Assembly: GCF_900094625.1 (NCBI RefSeq)
Contig: NZ_FMAJ01000005.1
Coordinates: 1 to 64,000, forward strand
Source: Rhizobium aethiopicum
GTDB taxonomy: Bacteria; Pseudomonadota; Alphaproteobacteria; Rhizobiales; Rhizobiaceae
Direction: 5' to 3'
Length of the DNA stretch: 64,000 nucleotides
The notes under the pieces are model-generated. The model did no database searches and was not told where the DNA came from. It saw only the letters and a program-made list of their open reading frames with translations. Numbering within the stretch: the stretch's first letter is position 1; each line of letters opens with the position of its first letter. A program made the translations under genes and the position numbers. Below are positions 19,052 through 27,985 of this stretch, piece after piece.

Positions 19052-19513
19052 GATCGTGAGGTCCACGAGCGACGCCCGCCGACGCTTCCGCTGTTCCGGC
19101 GGCGACTGCACGGGCGAGTTCTCGGTGATGGCGGGTACGGTGTTCCACTCACGAAAGCTGCCGTTCGGAAGCTGATCATGGCGATTTACAGGACGCCATC
19201 AGTACTGCGCAAACCCTGATAAAAGGAAACGAGAAACAATCGGGCCTTTGTGCAGGTCACGCTCCACGTTCGCAGAATAACGACCTTTTGGCGGTCTTCG
19301 CTACCGTGCCAGCAGCGGGGTGTTGCGACGGGGGTTCTGCGAACCGCGTTCTACCTCATTGCCGACGACGAGTTCCATCTCGGCGTCGTGCCGTTCTCGT
19401 TGTGGTGGTCGAACCGCCTGTTCGCGATTGTCAATTGCCCTAAAGTGACAGGTCGCTCGGAACTCGGGGCCCTCTCACGCATTCTTGTCTCAGTCGAAAC
19501 AGTGCGTACGGCA
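19052..19513. other. decayed stretch with transposase scrap
   Basis: About 460 bases between the DUF2062 gene and the Nramp-related gene. It holds the IS1595-like fragment at 19062-19175. The Nramp frame extends 88 codons upstream into this stretch, but those codons do not resemble the family. Confidence 0.45.
19062..19175 (+). mobile_element. IS1595-family transposase fragment
   Basis: A short frame reads RRRFRCSGGDCTGEFSVMAG, then TVFHSRKLPF, then a stop at 19173-19175. This matches the zinc-ribbon-to-core junction of IS1595/ISXO2-type transposases (RRW.C..C...FSVT.GT.F..RKLP). Neither the rest of the transposase nor terminal repeats are visible, so it is a remnant. Confidence 0.55.
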
Positions 19514-20794
19514 ATGGATGCTTCCTCACCTCGTCTCCGGTCTTCGCAACAATCTAACCCCAGCGTTCTAAAGGCTCTCGGTCCCGGCCTGGTAACAGGT
19601 GCGGCGGACGACGATCCGAGTGGCATCGCCACCTACAGCCAAGTGGGTGCCCAGTTCGGGTATACGCTCGGTTGGACCATGCTCTTCAGCTACCCGCTCA
19701 TGGCTGCGGTCCAGGGATTGAGCGCAGGGATCGGAGCGGTGTCAGGCAAAGGCCTCGCCAAGAACTTGAAGCTCCACTACCATCGGCACTTCGCATACAC
19801 CGCGATGATCTTGCTGTTTATTGCGAACTTCATCAACATCGGTGCCGATCTCGCCGCGATGGGAGCCGCGCTGAGATTGCTCGTCGGCGGGCCGGAGGTC
19901 GTCTACGCCCTTATGTTCGGCATTCTTTGTGCGACCGCTCAGGTTTTCGTCCCATATCCCGCCTATGTCTCTGTCCTGAAGTGGCTGACATTGTCGCTCT
20001 TCGCTTATGTCGCTGTCGTTCTGGTGGTGGGCGTGCCATGGGGCCAGGCGCTGAGTGGTCTCGTCATGCCTACATTCGAGTTGACCGGAGAACACTTCAC
20101 CGCCTTCGTGGCAATCCTTGGCACCACGATCAGTCCCTATCTGTTCTTCTGGCAGGCCGGGGAAGAAGTCGAAGAACTGAGACGCCGCAAGCTCGCACGC
20201 CTGCGGCGGATTCCGGAGATGGCGGAACCCGAACTCGGCCGCATCCGTCTCGACACGCTTGTCGGCATGGGTTTCTCCAATCTTGTGGCAATTTGCATCA
20301 TCGTTGCAGCCGCGGCGACGTTGCACGTCAACGGCATCGACAAGATTGAGACCTCAGCCCAAGCGGCGGAAGCCCTCAAGCCGGTCGCGGGTGACTTCGC
20401 CTTCGCCGTCTTCGCGGTGGGAATCATTGGCACCGGGCTCCTTGCGGTTCCGGTACTTGCGGGTTCTGCAGCCTATGCTGTTGCCGAGAGTTTTGGCTGG
20501 TCGGAAGGTCTCGACAAGAAGCCCAAAGAGGCAAAGGCCTTCTATGCCACAATCGTCATCGCCACGCTCGGAAGCGTTGCGGTCACGATGTTGGGTCTCG
20601 ATCCCGTCAGGGCTTTGTTTTGGAGCGCGGTCGTCAATGGCGTTCTCGCGACCCCAATCATCGTCATGATGGTCATGATGGCGAGGAACGCGGCCATCAT
20701 GGGAGAACTTAAAGCCCCGCGTTGGATGGTCTATATCAGCGCCTTCACGGCACTCGTCATGGGCCTGAGCACAGTCGGCATGCTTCTCTTTTGA
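19514..20794 (+). CDS. Nramp-related divalent metal transporter
   Basis: A 426-residue protein with about 11 hydrophobic segments, of the Nramp superfamily. TM1 reads GPGLVTGAADDDPSGIATYS (about residues 23-42), where classical MntH/Nramp has DPGN. The TM6 region reads TTISPYLFFWQAGEEVEE in place of the metal-ligand MPH motif. The family assignment is solid, but the metal-binding residues differ from Mn/Fe transporters, so substrate specificity is open. The start at ATG 19514 (MDASSPRLRS) is chosen because upstream codons are unlike the family. Confidence 0.88.
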   Translation: MDASSPRLRSSQQSNPSVLKALGPGLVTGAADDDPSGIATYSQVGAQFGYTLGWTMLFSYPLMAAVQGLSAGIGAVSGKGLAKNLKLHYHRHFAYTAMILLFIANFINIGADLAAMGAALRLLVGGPEVVYALMFGILCATAQVFVPYPAYVSVLKWLTLSLFAYVAVVLVVGVPWGQALSGLVMPTFELTGEHFTAFVAILGTTISPYLFFWQAGEEVEELRRRKLARLRRIPEMAEPELGRIRLDTLVGMGFSNLVAICIIVAAAATLHVNGIDKIETSAQAAEALKPVAGDFAFAVFAVGIIGTGLLAVPVLAGSAAYAVAESFGWSEGLDKKPKEAKAFYATIVIATLGSVAVTMLGLDPVRALFWSAVVNGVLATPIIVMMVMMARNAAIMGELKAPRWMVYISAFTALVMGLSTVGMLLF

Positions 20795-21273
20795 GTAGGG
20801 CTCAGGCTCTGTTACGTCTCTTGAAGTAGATGAGCGGCAGCACCGCCGACAGTCATATGAAATGGCTGCGATGGCTCTGTCGCAGCGGGCCATTTGTCAC
20901 TCAATAATTTTAGACGGTGGCGCTATAGTAGTTGTGCTGCGCATCATACCGACGTCACGGTGCAAGACGATGGGCGGTCGGGACGGCAGTATAGAGCTTT
21001 CCCATGAAAAATTCATGACGGCCGCTTTCCACCATCGTCGTCCAGGGTCTTAGCCTCAGCAGCGTGACCTGAAGGGCACTGCAGAGGAAGCAGTCTAACC
21101 TCACAGGCAGAGAAGGCGCTTTGCACGGGCTCATTTAAAGCCCGATTTCGCTGGAAATGGGGACGTCACGCTTCTATCATCCAGTGAACGGCGTGTGCTG
21201 CGTGCGCCGCGGGCTTTCCCGAGATCGACGGAGACTGAAGATCAACCTTCCAAAACACAGGGAGTGCTGACCG
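20795..21273. other. intergenic stretch upstream of nhaA
   Basis: About 480 bases. A small inverted repeat (CGGGCT, 7-base loop, AGCCCG) lies near 21126-21144. No gene or recognisable operator was seen. Confidence 0.4.
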
Positions 21274-22455
21274 GTGTCGTCGCCTATCTCTCCAGGTCTC
21301 ATCCGATCCACCCTCTGCCAGTTCCTCGGCAGCGAAGCTTCAGGCGGCCTCGTCCTGATGGCAGTCGCCATCGCTGCAATCGTGACGGCGAACTCACCGC
21401 TTGCAGAGGGTTACTTCCACGCCCTTCACGTCTATCTGGGGCCGCTCAGCCTGCTGCACTGGATCAATGACGCGCTGATGGCGCTGTTCTTTCTCCTCGT
21501 CGGGCTCGAGATCAAGCGCGAAATGCTGGACGGCCAGCTCTCCAGCTGGAGCCGCCGTATTCTTCCGGGCGCGGCGGCACTGGGAGGCATGGTCTTCCCT
21601 GCTCTCTTCTACATCTTGTTCAACTGGGAAAACCCGGCCGCGCTGCGTGGCTGGGCGATTCCGACCGCGACGGACATCGCGTTCGCCCTGGGCGTCATCT
21701 CGCTGTTCGGTCCGCGCGTGCCTGCGTCGTTGAAGATCTTCCTGGCGGCACTGGCGATCATCGATGACCTCGGGGCCGTCGTGATCATCGCGCTGTTCTA
21801 CACGAGTGATCTCAACCTCCTGGCGCTTGCAGGGGCCGCGGCGGTGCTGGCGGCGCTCTATGGTATGAATCGCAATAAGATTTTGAAGCTCTGGCCGTAT
21901 CTGCTGCTCGGCGCCGCGCTCTGGGTGCTCGTCTTCGCATCCGGAATCCACGCGACGCTGGCCGGCGTTCTTCTCGCTCTTACTATTCCACTGAAGGTGA
22001 CGCCGGGAACGCCCGAGGCGAGCCACGAGCAGTCGCCGTTGCACCATCTCGAGCACATCCTGTACAAGCCCGTCACGTTCGTCGTCGTTCCGATCTTCGG
22101 CTTCGCCAATGCCGGGGTCTCCTTCTCCGGCGTCTCGACAGCGACGCTGACGGAGCCATTCACACTCGGCGTGGCGGCAGGCCTTCTGCTCGGAAAATTG
22201 GTTGGCATTCTCGGTATCGTCTTCATCCTCGTCAAACTCGGCCTCGCCGACCTACCCGCCAAGGCGAGTTGGGGGCAGATGACCGGTGTGGCCGCCCTCT
22301 GCGGCATAGGCTTCACCATGAGCCTTTTCATAGGGTTGCTTGCATTCGATGATCCAAACGTTCAGGATTATGTGAAGATGGGCATCCTGCTGGGGTCTCT
22401 GCTGTCCGGTCTGGTCGGCGCGGCAATGCTCGCCACATTCAAGCGGCGACTGTGA
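21274..22455 (+). CDS. nhaA: Na+/H+ antiporter NhaA
   Basis: A 393-residue inner-membrane antiporter exchanging Na+ (or Li+) for 2 H+. The family's key acidic residues are visible: [11 protein letters not shown] (Asp near 133) and [14 protein letters not shown] (tandem Asp near 164-165, the ion site). About 12 TM segments. The GTG start at 21274 ([14 protein letters not shown]) gives the standard length. It sits among other ion-transport genes and remnants (kup, NhaP fragment, Nramp-related, crcB fragment). Confidence 0.95.
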   Translation: MSSPISPGLIRSTLCQFLGSEASGGLVLMAVAIAAIVTANSPLAEGYFHALHVYLGPLSLLHWINDALMALFFLLVGLEIKREMLDGQLSSWSRRILPGAAALGGMVFPALFYILFNWENPAALRGWAIPTATDIAFALGVISLFGPRVPASLKIFLAALAIIDDLGAVVIIALFYTSDLNLLALAGAAAVLAALYGMNRNKILKLWPYLLLGAALWVLVFASGIHATLAGVLLALTIPLKVTPGTPEASHEQSPLHHLEHILYKPVTFVVVPIFGFANAGVSFSGVSTATLTEPFTLGVAAGLLLGKLVGILGIVFILVKLGLADLPAKASWGQMTGVAALCGIGFTMSLFIGLLAFDDPNVQDYVKMGILLGSLLSGLVGAAMLATFKRRL

Positions 22456-22815
22456 CCCTGTTGGCTGAAAGCCTTCCAACTGGCATCTCCTCGGGGTCGC
22501 TGACTCGATGCGGAATGGGCGGGCGGCCGCACCTATTCGCCGTTCTTTCGCCGGATAGGCTAAATAGTAAGTGAGGTTACGATCCCACCTAGGGCTCGTC
22601 GTTCCTGGTCTAACTGAGTTCACCGTCGCACCGGAAGTTGACACTGGCCTTGGACATGCCATATCGATTCCAACGGTAATGGATTCTGCCGGGCATCACG
22701 CCGAACCGCTTCCCTGATGAAGCTGATGACTCCTACTCAACGCGAGCCACGCGAAGGAGTAGAGTCGTGCCTAGAATCCAAAGTCCGTTTCTTTTTCCCT
22801 TAATCGCGGGATTGC
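22456..22815. other. intergenic stretch between nhaA and the crcB fragment
   Basis: About 360 bases. I looked for the missing first half of crcB here on the plus strand and did not find it. No other feature was identified. Confidence 0.4.
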
Positions 22816-23094
22816 ATGGAGCGTCGTTCGCATGACGCCCGCATCGGTTTTTCGGTCTTCGTTTTCAAGACGGAGTTCTTCTTGGTGCGCTCCGGTCTGC
22901 CGCAGGAGCTTCGCCGGTTCCTGACGACCGGGCTTCTCGGGGCATTCACGACGTTCTCGCTCGACAGGGTCAGCCTCTGGGAGCGCGGACAATGGGTCGT
23001 GGCAGCGGGCTACGCAGGGCTTTCGCTGGCCGCATCGATAACAGGTCTGTTCAACGGATTGTTGATGATCCGCTTTGCTGCACAAGGAAGTTGA
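22816..23094 (+). pseudogene. crcB: N-terminally truncated crcB (fluoride channel) remnant
   Basis: The frame encodes 92 residues. From ELRRFLTTGLLGAFTTFSLD onward it matches the C-terminal half of CrcB/Fluc fluoride channels (the FTTFS motif), then WERGQWVVAAGYAGLSLAAS and a final TM segment. The first half of a normal CrcB (about 60 residues with TM1-2 and the conserved Asn region) is replaced by unrelated sequence. A functional channel is therefore unlikely. Its stop lies immediately before the EamA gene start, so the two were probably one operon. Confidence 0.6.
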
Positions 23095-23096
23095 TA

Positions 23097-23534
23097 ATGA
23101 AGAACCTCCTTACGAGCTGGCCCCTCTGGGCTCTTTTGTCAGCGGGGTTTGCTGCCCTCACGGCGATCTTCGCCAAGGTCGGTGTGGAGAACGTCAATTC
23201 CGACTTTGCCACCTTTTTTCGAACTATCGTTATCCTGATGGCTGCGGGCCTGATGCTCTATATCACCGGCAACTGGCAGGAGCCGTCCTCGGTCTCACCG
23301 AGAAGCTGGCTTTTTCTCGTCCTGTCCGGATTGGCCACCGGCGCATCATGGATTTGCTACTTCCGTGCTTTGAAGCTGGGTGACGCCGCCCGCGTTGCGC
23401 CCATCGACAAGCTCTCCGTGGTTTTCGTCTCGGTCTTTGCCGTGTTGTTCCTCGGTGAGCGCCTGTCGCTGCCGAACTGGCTGGGCGTCATCATGATCGC
23501 GGGAGGGGCCGTGCTCGTGGCATACCGGGTTTGA
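23097..23534 (+). CDS. single-repeat EamA-family transporter
   Basis: A 145-residue membrane protein with about five TM segments. WPLWALLSAGFAALTAIFAK is followed by a PIDKLSVVFVSVFAVLFLGE segment and LPNWLGVIMIAGGAVLVAYR. This is one EamA repeat (half-size drug/metabolite transporter, EmrE-like), which probably functions as a dimer. Substrate unknown. The ATG at 23097 follows the crcB-fragment stop by two bases, suggesting translational coupling. Confidence 0.85.
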   Translation: MKNLLTSWPLWALLSAGFAALTAIFAKVGVENVNSDFATFFRTIVILMAAGLMLYITGNWQEPSSVSPRSWLFLVLSGLATGASWICYFRALKLGDAARVAPIDKLSVVFVSVFAVLFLGERLSLPNWLGVIMIAGGAVLVAYRV

Positions 23535-23871
23535 AGTAAGCGTCAAAAGGGAGGGAGCCAGGAAAGTCTTCCGCTGAAAACCTCAAGGTACTTTAGGCAG
23601 GAAGGGGGACGTCGGTGGCATGACGTCTTCCGCGGGGGCAGCCACGTCCGGGAAGAGAAGCGCGCCCCGCTCCAACATCGCTCTTGTTCGAGGGGATTGA
23701 CTTCGGCCGAAAACGAAGCGCGCACCCTTGTCCTGGAAAGGGCAAATCGCCAGATCCCAACCATCGTTCTTCACACGCCCTTCCACGGCTAAGCGACGTC
23801 GAGGTCACAGGTTCCACCACTCCAAAGTCGCCGTCGTTGAACGCGACACGGCTCACCGGGATTTCCACAGC
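23535..23871. other. intergenic stretch
   Basis: About 340 bases with open but unconvincing frames on both strands. No motif, repeat or RNA was recognised. Confidence 0.4.
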
Positions 23872-24390
23872 CTATTTCGAATATCCGCGATGCCTGCCGT
23901 AGGCCGCGATTTGCTCGGCGCTGAGTATCTGTGTCACCTCAAGGTGCGCTGCGAGGTGAATGAACCTCAGCCGCGATCGGCTCGTCTCGGCTTTGGCAAC
24001 CAGGTCTTGAAGCGTGGATTCCGTGATTGTCCGGCTTTTGAATGCGGCATCGAGCGCCCGCTCGGTTTCGACGAATGCCATCCCCTCCCTCGACGCACGC
24101 GCCTGCATGACGTCGAAGATCACCCGTACCCGTTGGAGCTGATCGTCTGTCAATTCGAGCTGGTCTTTCATCAGCAGCACATGCGATGGCCCCGGATAGC
24201 GGTTGAGTTCGGCCGGCTTCGCAAAACCCCACCCGCCCCCTCTCATCAATTCGTCGACGTCCGTTTCCGACAACGACTTGATATCCCTTCCCGCCTCCTG
24301 AGCGTATGGCGACGTGGCGTGGTGCGGCCCTTCGGCCAACGCCTGCGTGGAGAGAATAGCGAAACTAAAGGTGACAAGCAGGGACTTCAT
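23872..24390 (-). CDS. periplasmic Spy/CpxP-like heavy-metal-resistance-type protein
   Basis: A 172-residue exported protein. A Sec signal peptide (MKSLLVTFSFAILSTQALA) precedes a helical mature domain: IKSLSETDVDELMRGGGWGF, AKPAELNRYPGPSHVL, LELTDDQLQRVRVIFDVMQ and LRFIHLAAHLEVTQILSAEQ. This pattern is typical of periplasmic ZraP/Spy/RcnB-like proteins (LTxxQ repeats), which buffer metals or misfolded proteins. The start at 24390 gives the signal peptide; an ATG 11 codons upstream is possible. It is divergent from the Crp/Fnr gene, with a perfect palindrome between them. Confidence 0.8.
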   Translation of the reverse strand: MKSLLVTFSFAILSTQALAEGPHHATSPYAQEAGRDIKSLSETDVDELMRGGGWGFAKPAELNRYPGPSHVLLMKDQLELTDDQLQRVRVIFDVMQARASREGMAFVETERALDAAFKSRTITESTLQDLVAKAETSRSRLRFIHLAAHLEVTQILSAEQIAAYGRHRGYSK

Positions 24391-24440
24391 CGGTTGCGCT
24401 CCAATTGCGGATGGGGCCACCACTATTGCTTGCCGCCCGT

Positions 24441-24472
24441 ATGTGCGACATGATCGAAATCATGTCGCACAT
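24441..24472. promoter_or_regulatory. perfect 14+4+14 bp palindrome, FNR-like core
   Basis: Left arm ATGTGCGACATGAT (24441-24454), spacer CGAA, right arm its exact reverse complement (24459-24472). The centre ATGAT-N4-ATCAT resembles the Fnr/FixK box TTGAT-N4-ATCAA. It lies about 50 bases from the Spy-like gene start and overlaps the proposed start of the Crp/Fnr gene, so it is a strong candidate for an autoregulatory operator of the divergent pair. Confidence 0.75.
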
Positions 24473-25112
24473 CCTCATGGATCAAGTCCGCAGCCTCTCG
24501 AGTGGAAGAAGAACATTTGACGCTGGCCGGCACCTCTTCAACCAGGGCGACGAGGTGGAAAGCCTGTATCTCGTGGAGTCCGGCGTCGTTCATCTCGTTC
24601 GACATCAGGTCGACGGCAACGTTGCGGTGCTGCAGCGGGCGTCAGCGGGGCTGGTCCTTGCGGAAGCTTCCGTCTTCTCCAGCGTCTACCATTGTGACGC
24701 CGTCGCCATCACCGACGCGGACGCAACATCGGTTCCGATCCATTCGATCAGACGCGCCCTGCGCAGCGATCCGGAATTCGCCGAAGGCTGGGCGTCCTAT
24801 CTTTCCTACCAGCTACAGCAGACGAGGAAGCGCGCGGAGATCGCCAGCCTGAAGACAGTGGCCGCTCGTCTTGAATCCTGGCTGGCATGGAACGACGGCG
24901 AGCTGCCGTTGAAGGGAGAATGGAAGGCGCTGGCCTACGATATCGGCGTATCGCCGGAAGCGCTCTATCGAGAGCTGTCGAAGCGGCGCGGCTCTTTTGT
25001 GCAAGATCGCACTCTTGCGGCCAGGATTGCGAAGGTTGAGACCAAGGATCCAGTCGCGATCAATACGGCCATTGAGAAAGCGGGTTATCCATCCAGCTTC
25101 AGACAGATTTGA
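24462..25112 (+). CDS. Crp/Fnr-family regulator (divergent from Spy-like gene)
   Basis: A 216-residue regulator. The cNMP-binding-like barrel (FNQGDEVESLYLVESGVVHL near residue 30) is followed by a dimerisation helix (QTRKRAEIASLKTVAARLES) and a divergent winged HTH (WKALAYDIGVSPEALYRELS). No Fnr cysteine cluster is visible. Starts at 24447, 24453, 24462 or 24477 are possible; the last would place the palindrome fully upstream. It probably controls itself and the divergent periplasmic protein through the palindrome at 24441 (inference). Confidence 0.85.
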   Translation: MSHILMDQVRSLSSGRRTFDAGRHLFNQGDEVESLYLVESGVVHLVRHQVDGNVAVLQRASAGLVLAEASVFSSVYHCDAVAITDADATSVPIHSIRRALRSDPEFAEGWASYLSYQLQQTRKRAEIASLKTVAARLESWLAWNDGELPLKGEWKALAYDIGVSPEALYRELSKRRGSFVQDRTLAARIAKVETKDPVAINTAIEKAGYPSSFRQI

Positions 25113-25382
25113 TTTCGCAGCGGCCCCTCGGATTGACCAGGTTTTCCGCGCCGAAGCCCCAAACGGTCACCGGGGCGACGCATAGGTCTGCGGCGACCGT
25201 CGATATGCTTCCTCACAGCGCGGCCAACAAAACCACGGCCCCTGTGGGGCGGCCCGTCTATAGGATGAATACGGTGCATGCATCTTGCACACCGGCGATC
25301 CAGGCCCGGTCAGCCGACGGAGCAAGCTCGATCTCGTGGGCGCGCACGAAATTCCGCCTGCTTTGCTCTGGAGAGTTCTACC

Positions 25383-26324
25383 TCAGTTGTCTGTCGCTTC
25401 CAACTTCTGTCCCGAGGCAGTTGCAGCTATCTTGAACACACTGGCATTATAGATCTGCTCTACCGCTCTTGAGAGGCACGCATCAAATTCCCCATCGCTC
25501 ATGGTTGCCCGAAGATCCTCTGCCAGCGCGCGGGAGAAGCTCGCGATCATGCCGTCGTTGTGACTGAGCTTCTCGCAAGCATCTGCGCAGCTATAGCCGC
25601 CCGACAGAGCCACAACGCGGGCGACCGATTTGTGGTCGATCAACGGTTTGTAGAAATTAGCCACAGTCGGAAGGGAAAGCTTGATCATGACTTTCTCGCC
25701 CGAGGTATATCTGTCGAGCTCGTCGGCGATTTCATCGCGCAAGATCGTCTCAGCCTCCTCCTTCGTGGCGCTCTTGATGAGAACCTCCGGCTCGACAATT
25801 GGCACGAGACCGTAGTCGAGGATCCGCCGCGCGATCTCAAACTGCTGCTTGACGACAGCAGCGATGCCAGAACTATCTGCATGCGCGATCACCGACCGCA
25901 TCTTGGTCCCGAAAATCCCCTTCTTCACTGCGCGTGTCAGGAGGCTGTCGAGGTCCGGCATGGGCTTCATCACTTGGACGCCATTTTCCTCGGCCGCCAG
26001 ACCCTTGTCGATTTTCAGGAAAGGCACGACACTGCGTTCTTCCCAAAGAAAGTCAGGGACCGGTCTCCCGGCGACATCGCCATCCATGGTCTTTTCAAAG
26101 AGGATTGCGCCGATCACCTTGCTTCCAGAAAAAGAGGATGCAGTCATGATACGCACGCGCATCTTGTGCATCAGGCGGAACATGTCGTCTTCGCCGCTAT
26201 AGTCGGAATCGGAGATGCCGTAGAGACGCAACGCAGCCGGAGTAGAGCCTCCGCTCTGATCGAGCGCGGCGATGAACCCGTCCTTGTCGATCATCTGTGA
26301 CATCATTTTCTGATTGGGTGCCAT
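25383..26324 (-). CDS. fda: class I fructose-bisphosphate aldolase in the erythritol locus
   Basis: A 313-residue class I (Schiff-base) aldolase. Family blocks are DGFIAALDQSGGSTPAALRL (about 14-33), FEKTMDGDVAGRPVPDFLWE, GLVPIVEPEVLIKS and VMIKLSLPTVANFY (probable Schiff-base Lys region). It would interconvert FBP with DHAP and glyceraldehyde-3-phosphate, or use erythrose-4-phosphate plus DHAP to make sedoheptulose-1,7-bisphosphate. An RBS (GAGGGGA) precedes the ATG at 26324. It is downstream of rpiB on the same strand with a 281-base gap, so it may belong to the ery transcription unit or have its own promoter. Confidence 0.92.
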   Translation of the reverse strand: MAPNQKMMSQMIDKDGFIAALDQSGGSTPAALRLYGISDSDYSGEDDMFRLMHKMRVRIMTASSFSGSKVIGAILFEKTMDGDVAGRPVPDFLWEERSVVPFLKIDKGLAAEENGVQVMKPMPDLDSLLTRAVKKGIFGTKMRSVIAHADSSGIAAVVKQQFEIARRILDYGLVPIVEPEVLIKSATKEEAETILRDEIADELDRYTSGEKVMIKLSLPTVANFYKPLIDHKSVARVVALSGGYSCADACEKLSHNDGMIASFSRALAEDLRATMSDGEFDACLSRAVEQIYNASVFKIAATASGQKLEATDN

Positions 26325-26605
26325 TTTCTTCCCCTCATATGCCGCCGCATCTGCGACTTGCTTGACCAGATTTAAAGCAGAATGACGTAATTATAGCTCG
26401 GTGCAAGAGGCTCAAGAGCTGACCGGCCTGCGCGCGGTATTGATTTTGCGCAGCAGGATTGAATCTGGATCATCCCGGCAGGACGCCTCGACCGCCATTC
26501 TTGTATTGCATCAATCCGTGCTTCTCGGCCGTCCGCTCCATGGTGGCGGCAAGCCGAGGCCGCAGGATCGAGCTTATTCCAGCAACGTGCAGCAAGGACT
26601 TTTCC

Positions 26606-27061
26606 TCAGCGCACATTGTACTTTGCGTCTAGTTCGTTGATCGCCTTCACATTGCCGGCGGAGCGGCTGTTCTCGTCGAAAGTCTGGGCGAGAAAGGCAT
26701 CGGCAATAGACTTGGCAAGCTCAGGCCCGATCACGCGCGCGCCCATCGTGATGATTTGGGCATTGTTGGAAAGCGCTGCCCGTTCGGCAGAATAGGTGTC
26801 GTGCGTCAAGGCCGCCCGGATGCCGGGGACCTTGTTGGCCGAGATACAGACGCCGATGCCGGTGCCGCAGACCAGAATTGCCTTGTCATACGTACCATCG
26901 ATCACTCCCGATGCGACACGCTCCGAGAGATTCGCGTAGAAGGGATCGAGGCCGTCATTGATGCGGGACACTTCTTCGACGTCGAAACGATCCTTGAGGT
27001 GATCGGCCAAGACCTTGGCGAGGCCTTCGCCGGCGCTGTCTCCAGCAATTGCAAGCTTCAT
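26606..27061 (-). CDS. rpiB: RpiB/LacAB-family isomerase, EryI-type D-erythrulose-4-phosphate isomerase
   Basis: A 151-residue RpiB-type sugar-phosphate isomerase ([20 protein letters not shown]; catalytic-loop Cys in [16 protein letters not shown] near residue 65). In Brucella, the paralogue in the ery locus (EryI) converts D-erythrulose-4-phosphate to D-erythrose-4-phosphate; the same role is inferred here from gene order. The start at 27061 is set by the family N terminus. It lies 17 bases after tpiA2. Confidence 0.93.
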   Translation of the reverse strand: MKLAIAGDSAGEGLAKVLADHLKDRFDVEEVSRINDGLDPFYANLSERVASGVIDGTYDKAILVCGTGIGVCISANKVPGIRAALTHDTYSAERAALSNNAQIITMGARVIGPELAKSIADAFLAQTFDENSRSAGNVKAINELDAKYNVR

Positions 27062-27078
27062 TGTCTTTCTCCTTGGGA

Positions 27079-27855
27079 TTAGGCGGGAAGTTTGGCGGCG
27101 CATTTCGCAAGGATATCGAGGTAGCCCTCGACGTTCCATGCAGAACGGCCGATGAAGAGCCCGTCGACATGTGGGCACGAAATCAGTTCCTCGCAATTTT
27201 GCGGATTGACCGACCCGCCATAGAGGCAAGGAATTTTGCGCCCTAATATCGCTTCAGCGACCGCAATGATCTCAGCCTGGCGTGCGTCGGCATAGTCCGC
27301 AGTCGCAGGTATTCCCTTTTCGCCGATTGCCCAAACGGGCTCGTAGGCGAGAAGGATGTCGGCCGTTTTCTGCTCATCGGCAAGCTTTGCAAACGCCCCG
27401 CGAACCTGGGTTGCGAGGACCTCCGCCGCCCTGCCGCTCTCACGATCGGCAAGTGTCTCGCCGATGCAGATGAGCGGGATCAGCCCATGGCGGACGGCAG
27501 CTTCCGTCTTCAGCCCGACTGCCTCGTTAGACTCATTGAAGAACTCACGCCGCTCCGAGTGGCCGAGTTCGACCATATCGAGACTGCAATCCTTCAGCAT
27601 TAGGGGCGAAACCTCGCCGGTCCATGCGCCGTGATCGGCCCAGTGCATATTCTGCGCGCCTACCTTGACGGAGGTTTCCGCCAGCAGGCGCTTGACCTCA
27701 CGTACAGCCGTGAAAGGTGGAATGATGAAGCGCTGGATGCGAGAATCGCGCCCTTCATCAGCAACCGCAAGGGCCTTGGCGAATTGCTCGGCTTCTGCGA
27801 GCGTCTTGTTCATCTTCCAGCTTGTGCCGATCCAGAATTGCCGTGTCTTGGTCAT
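27079..27855 (-). CDS. tpiA2: triose-phosphate-isomerase homologue TpiA2 (EryH-type tetrulose-4-phosphate isomerase)
   Basis: A 258-residue TIM barrel. [15 protein letters not shown] carries the substrate Lys, [12 protein letters not shown] the catalytic His, and [10 protein letters not shown] the catalytic Glu, with YGGSVNPQN the phosphate-binding loop. In Brucella EryH, a homologue of this type, isomerises L-3-tetrulose-4-phosphate to L-erythrulose-4-phosphate. The position between eryD and rpiB supports that role over general glycolytic TIM. Its ATG overlaps the stop of a DeoR remnant (ATGA). Confidence 0.94.
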   Translation of the reverse strand: MTKTRQFWIGTSWKMNKTLAEAEQFAKALAVADEGRDSRIQRFIIPPFTAVREVKRLLAETSVKVGAQNMHWADHGAWTGEVSPLMLKDCSLDMVELGHSERREFFNESNEAVGLKTEAAVRHGLIPLICIGETLADRESGRAAEVLATQVRGAFAKLADEQKTADILLAYEPVWAIGEKGIPATADYADARQAEIIAVAEAILGRKIPCLYGGSVNPQNCEELISCPHVDGLFIGRSAWNVEGYLDILAKCAAKLPA

Positions 27856-27985
27856 GCCTGTTCCTGTGCCGGAGCGATGGTGAGCTTGATGCCCGACTGC
27901 TCGAATTCGTTGATGACAGCTGCCTCAGGCGCGCTGTCGGTGATAATGGCGTCGTGTTGCGAAGGCGAAAGCGATCCCGCAGGTT
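27852..27985 (-). pseudogene. C-terminal remnant of a DeoR-family regulator
   Basis: Between eryD and tpiA2 about 40 codons are open, in frame with a stop overlapping the tpiA2 start. They read SPSQHDAIITDSAPEAAVIN, then EFEQSGIKLTIA, the characteristic end of DeoR/GlpR regulators (D.iITD......a.....a.GvkvivA). The HTH and most of the sensor domain are gone; the remnant abuts the eryD stop. Related loci in other rhizobia have a full deoR at this place (recalled knowledge), so this looks like a precise internal deletion. Confidence 0.65.

Noticed and set aside
19250..19513. N-terminal extension of the Nramp-related frame
   Set aside because: 88 codons without Nramp features; the ATG at 19514 gives a family-like start.
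26401..26600. minus-strand stretch reading LAATMERTAEKHGLMQYKNG between rpiB and the aldolase
   Set aside because: Looks faintly protein-like but has no start, no clear family and short length; could be a remnant, not claimed.
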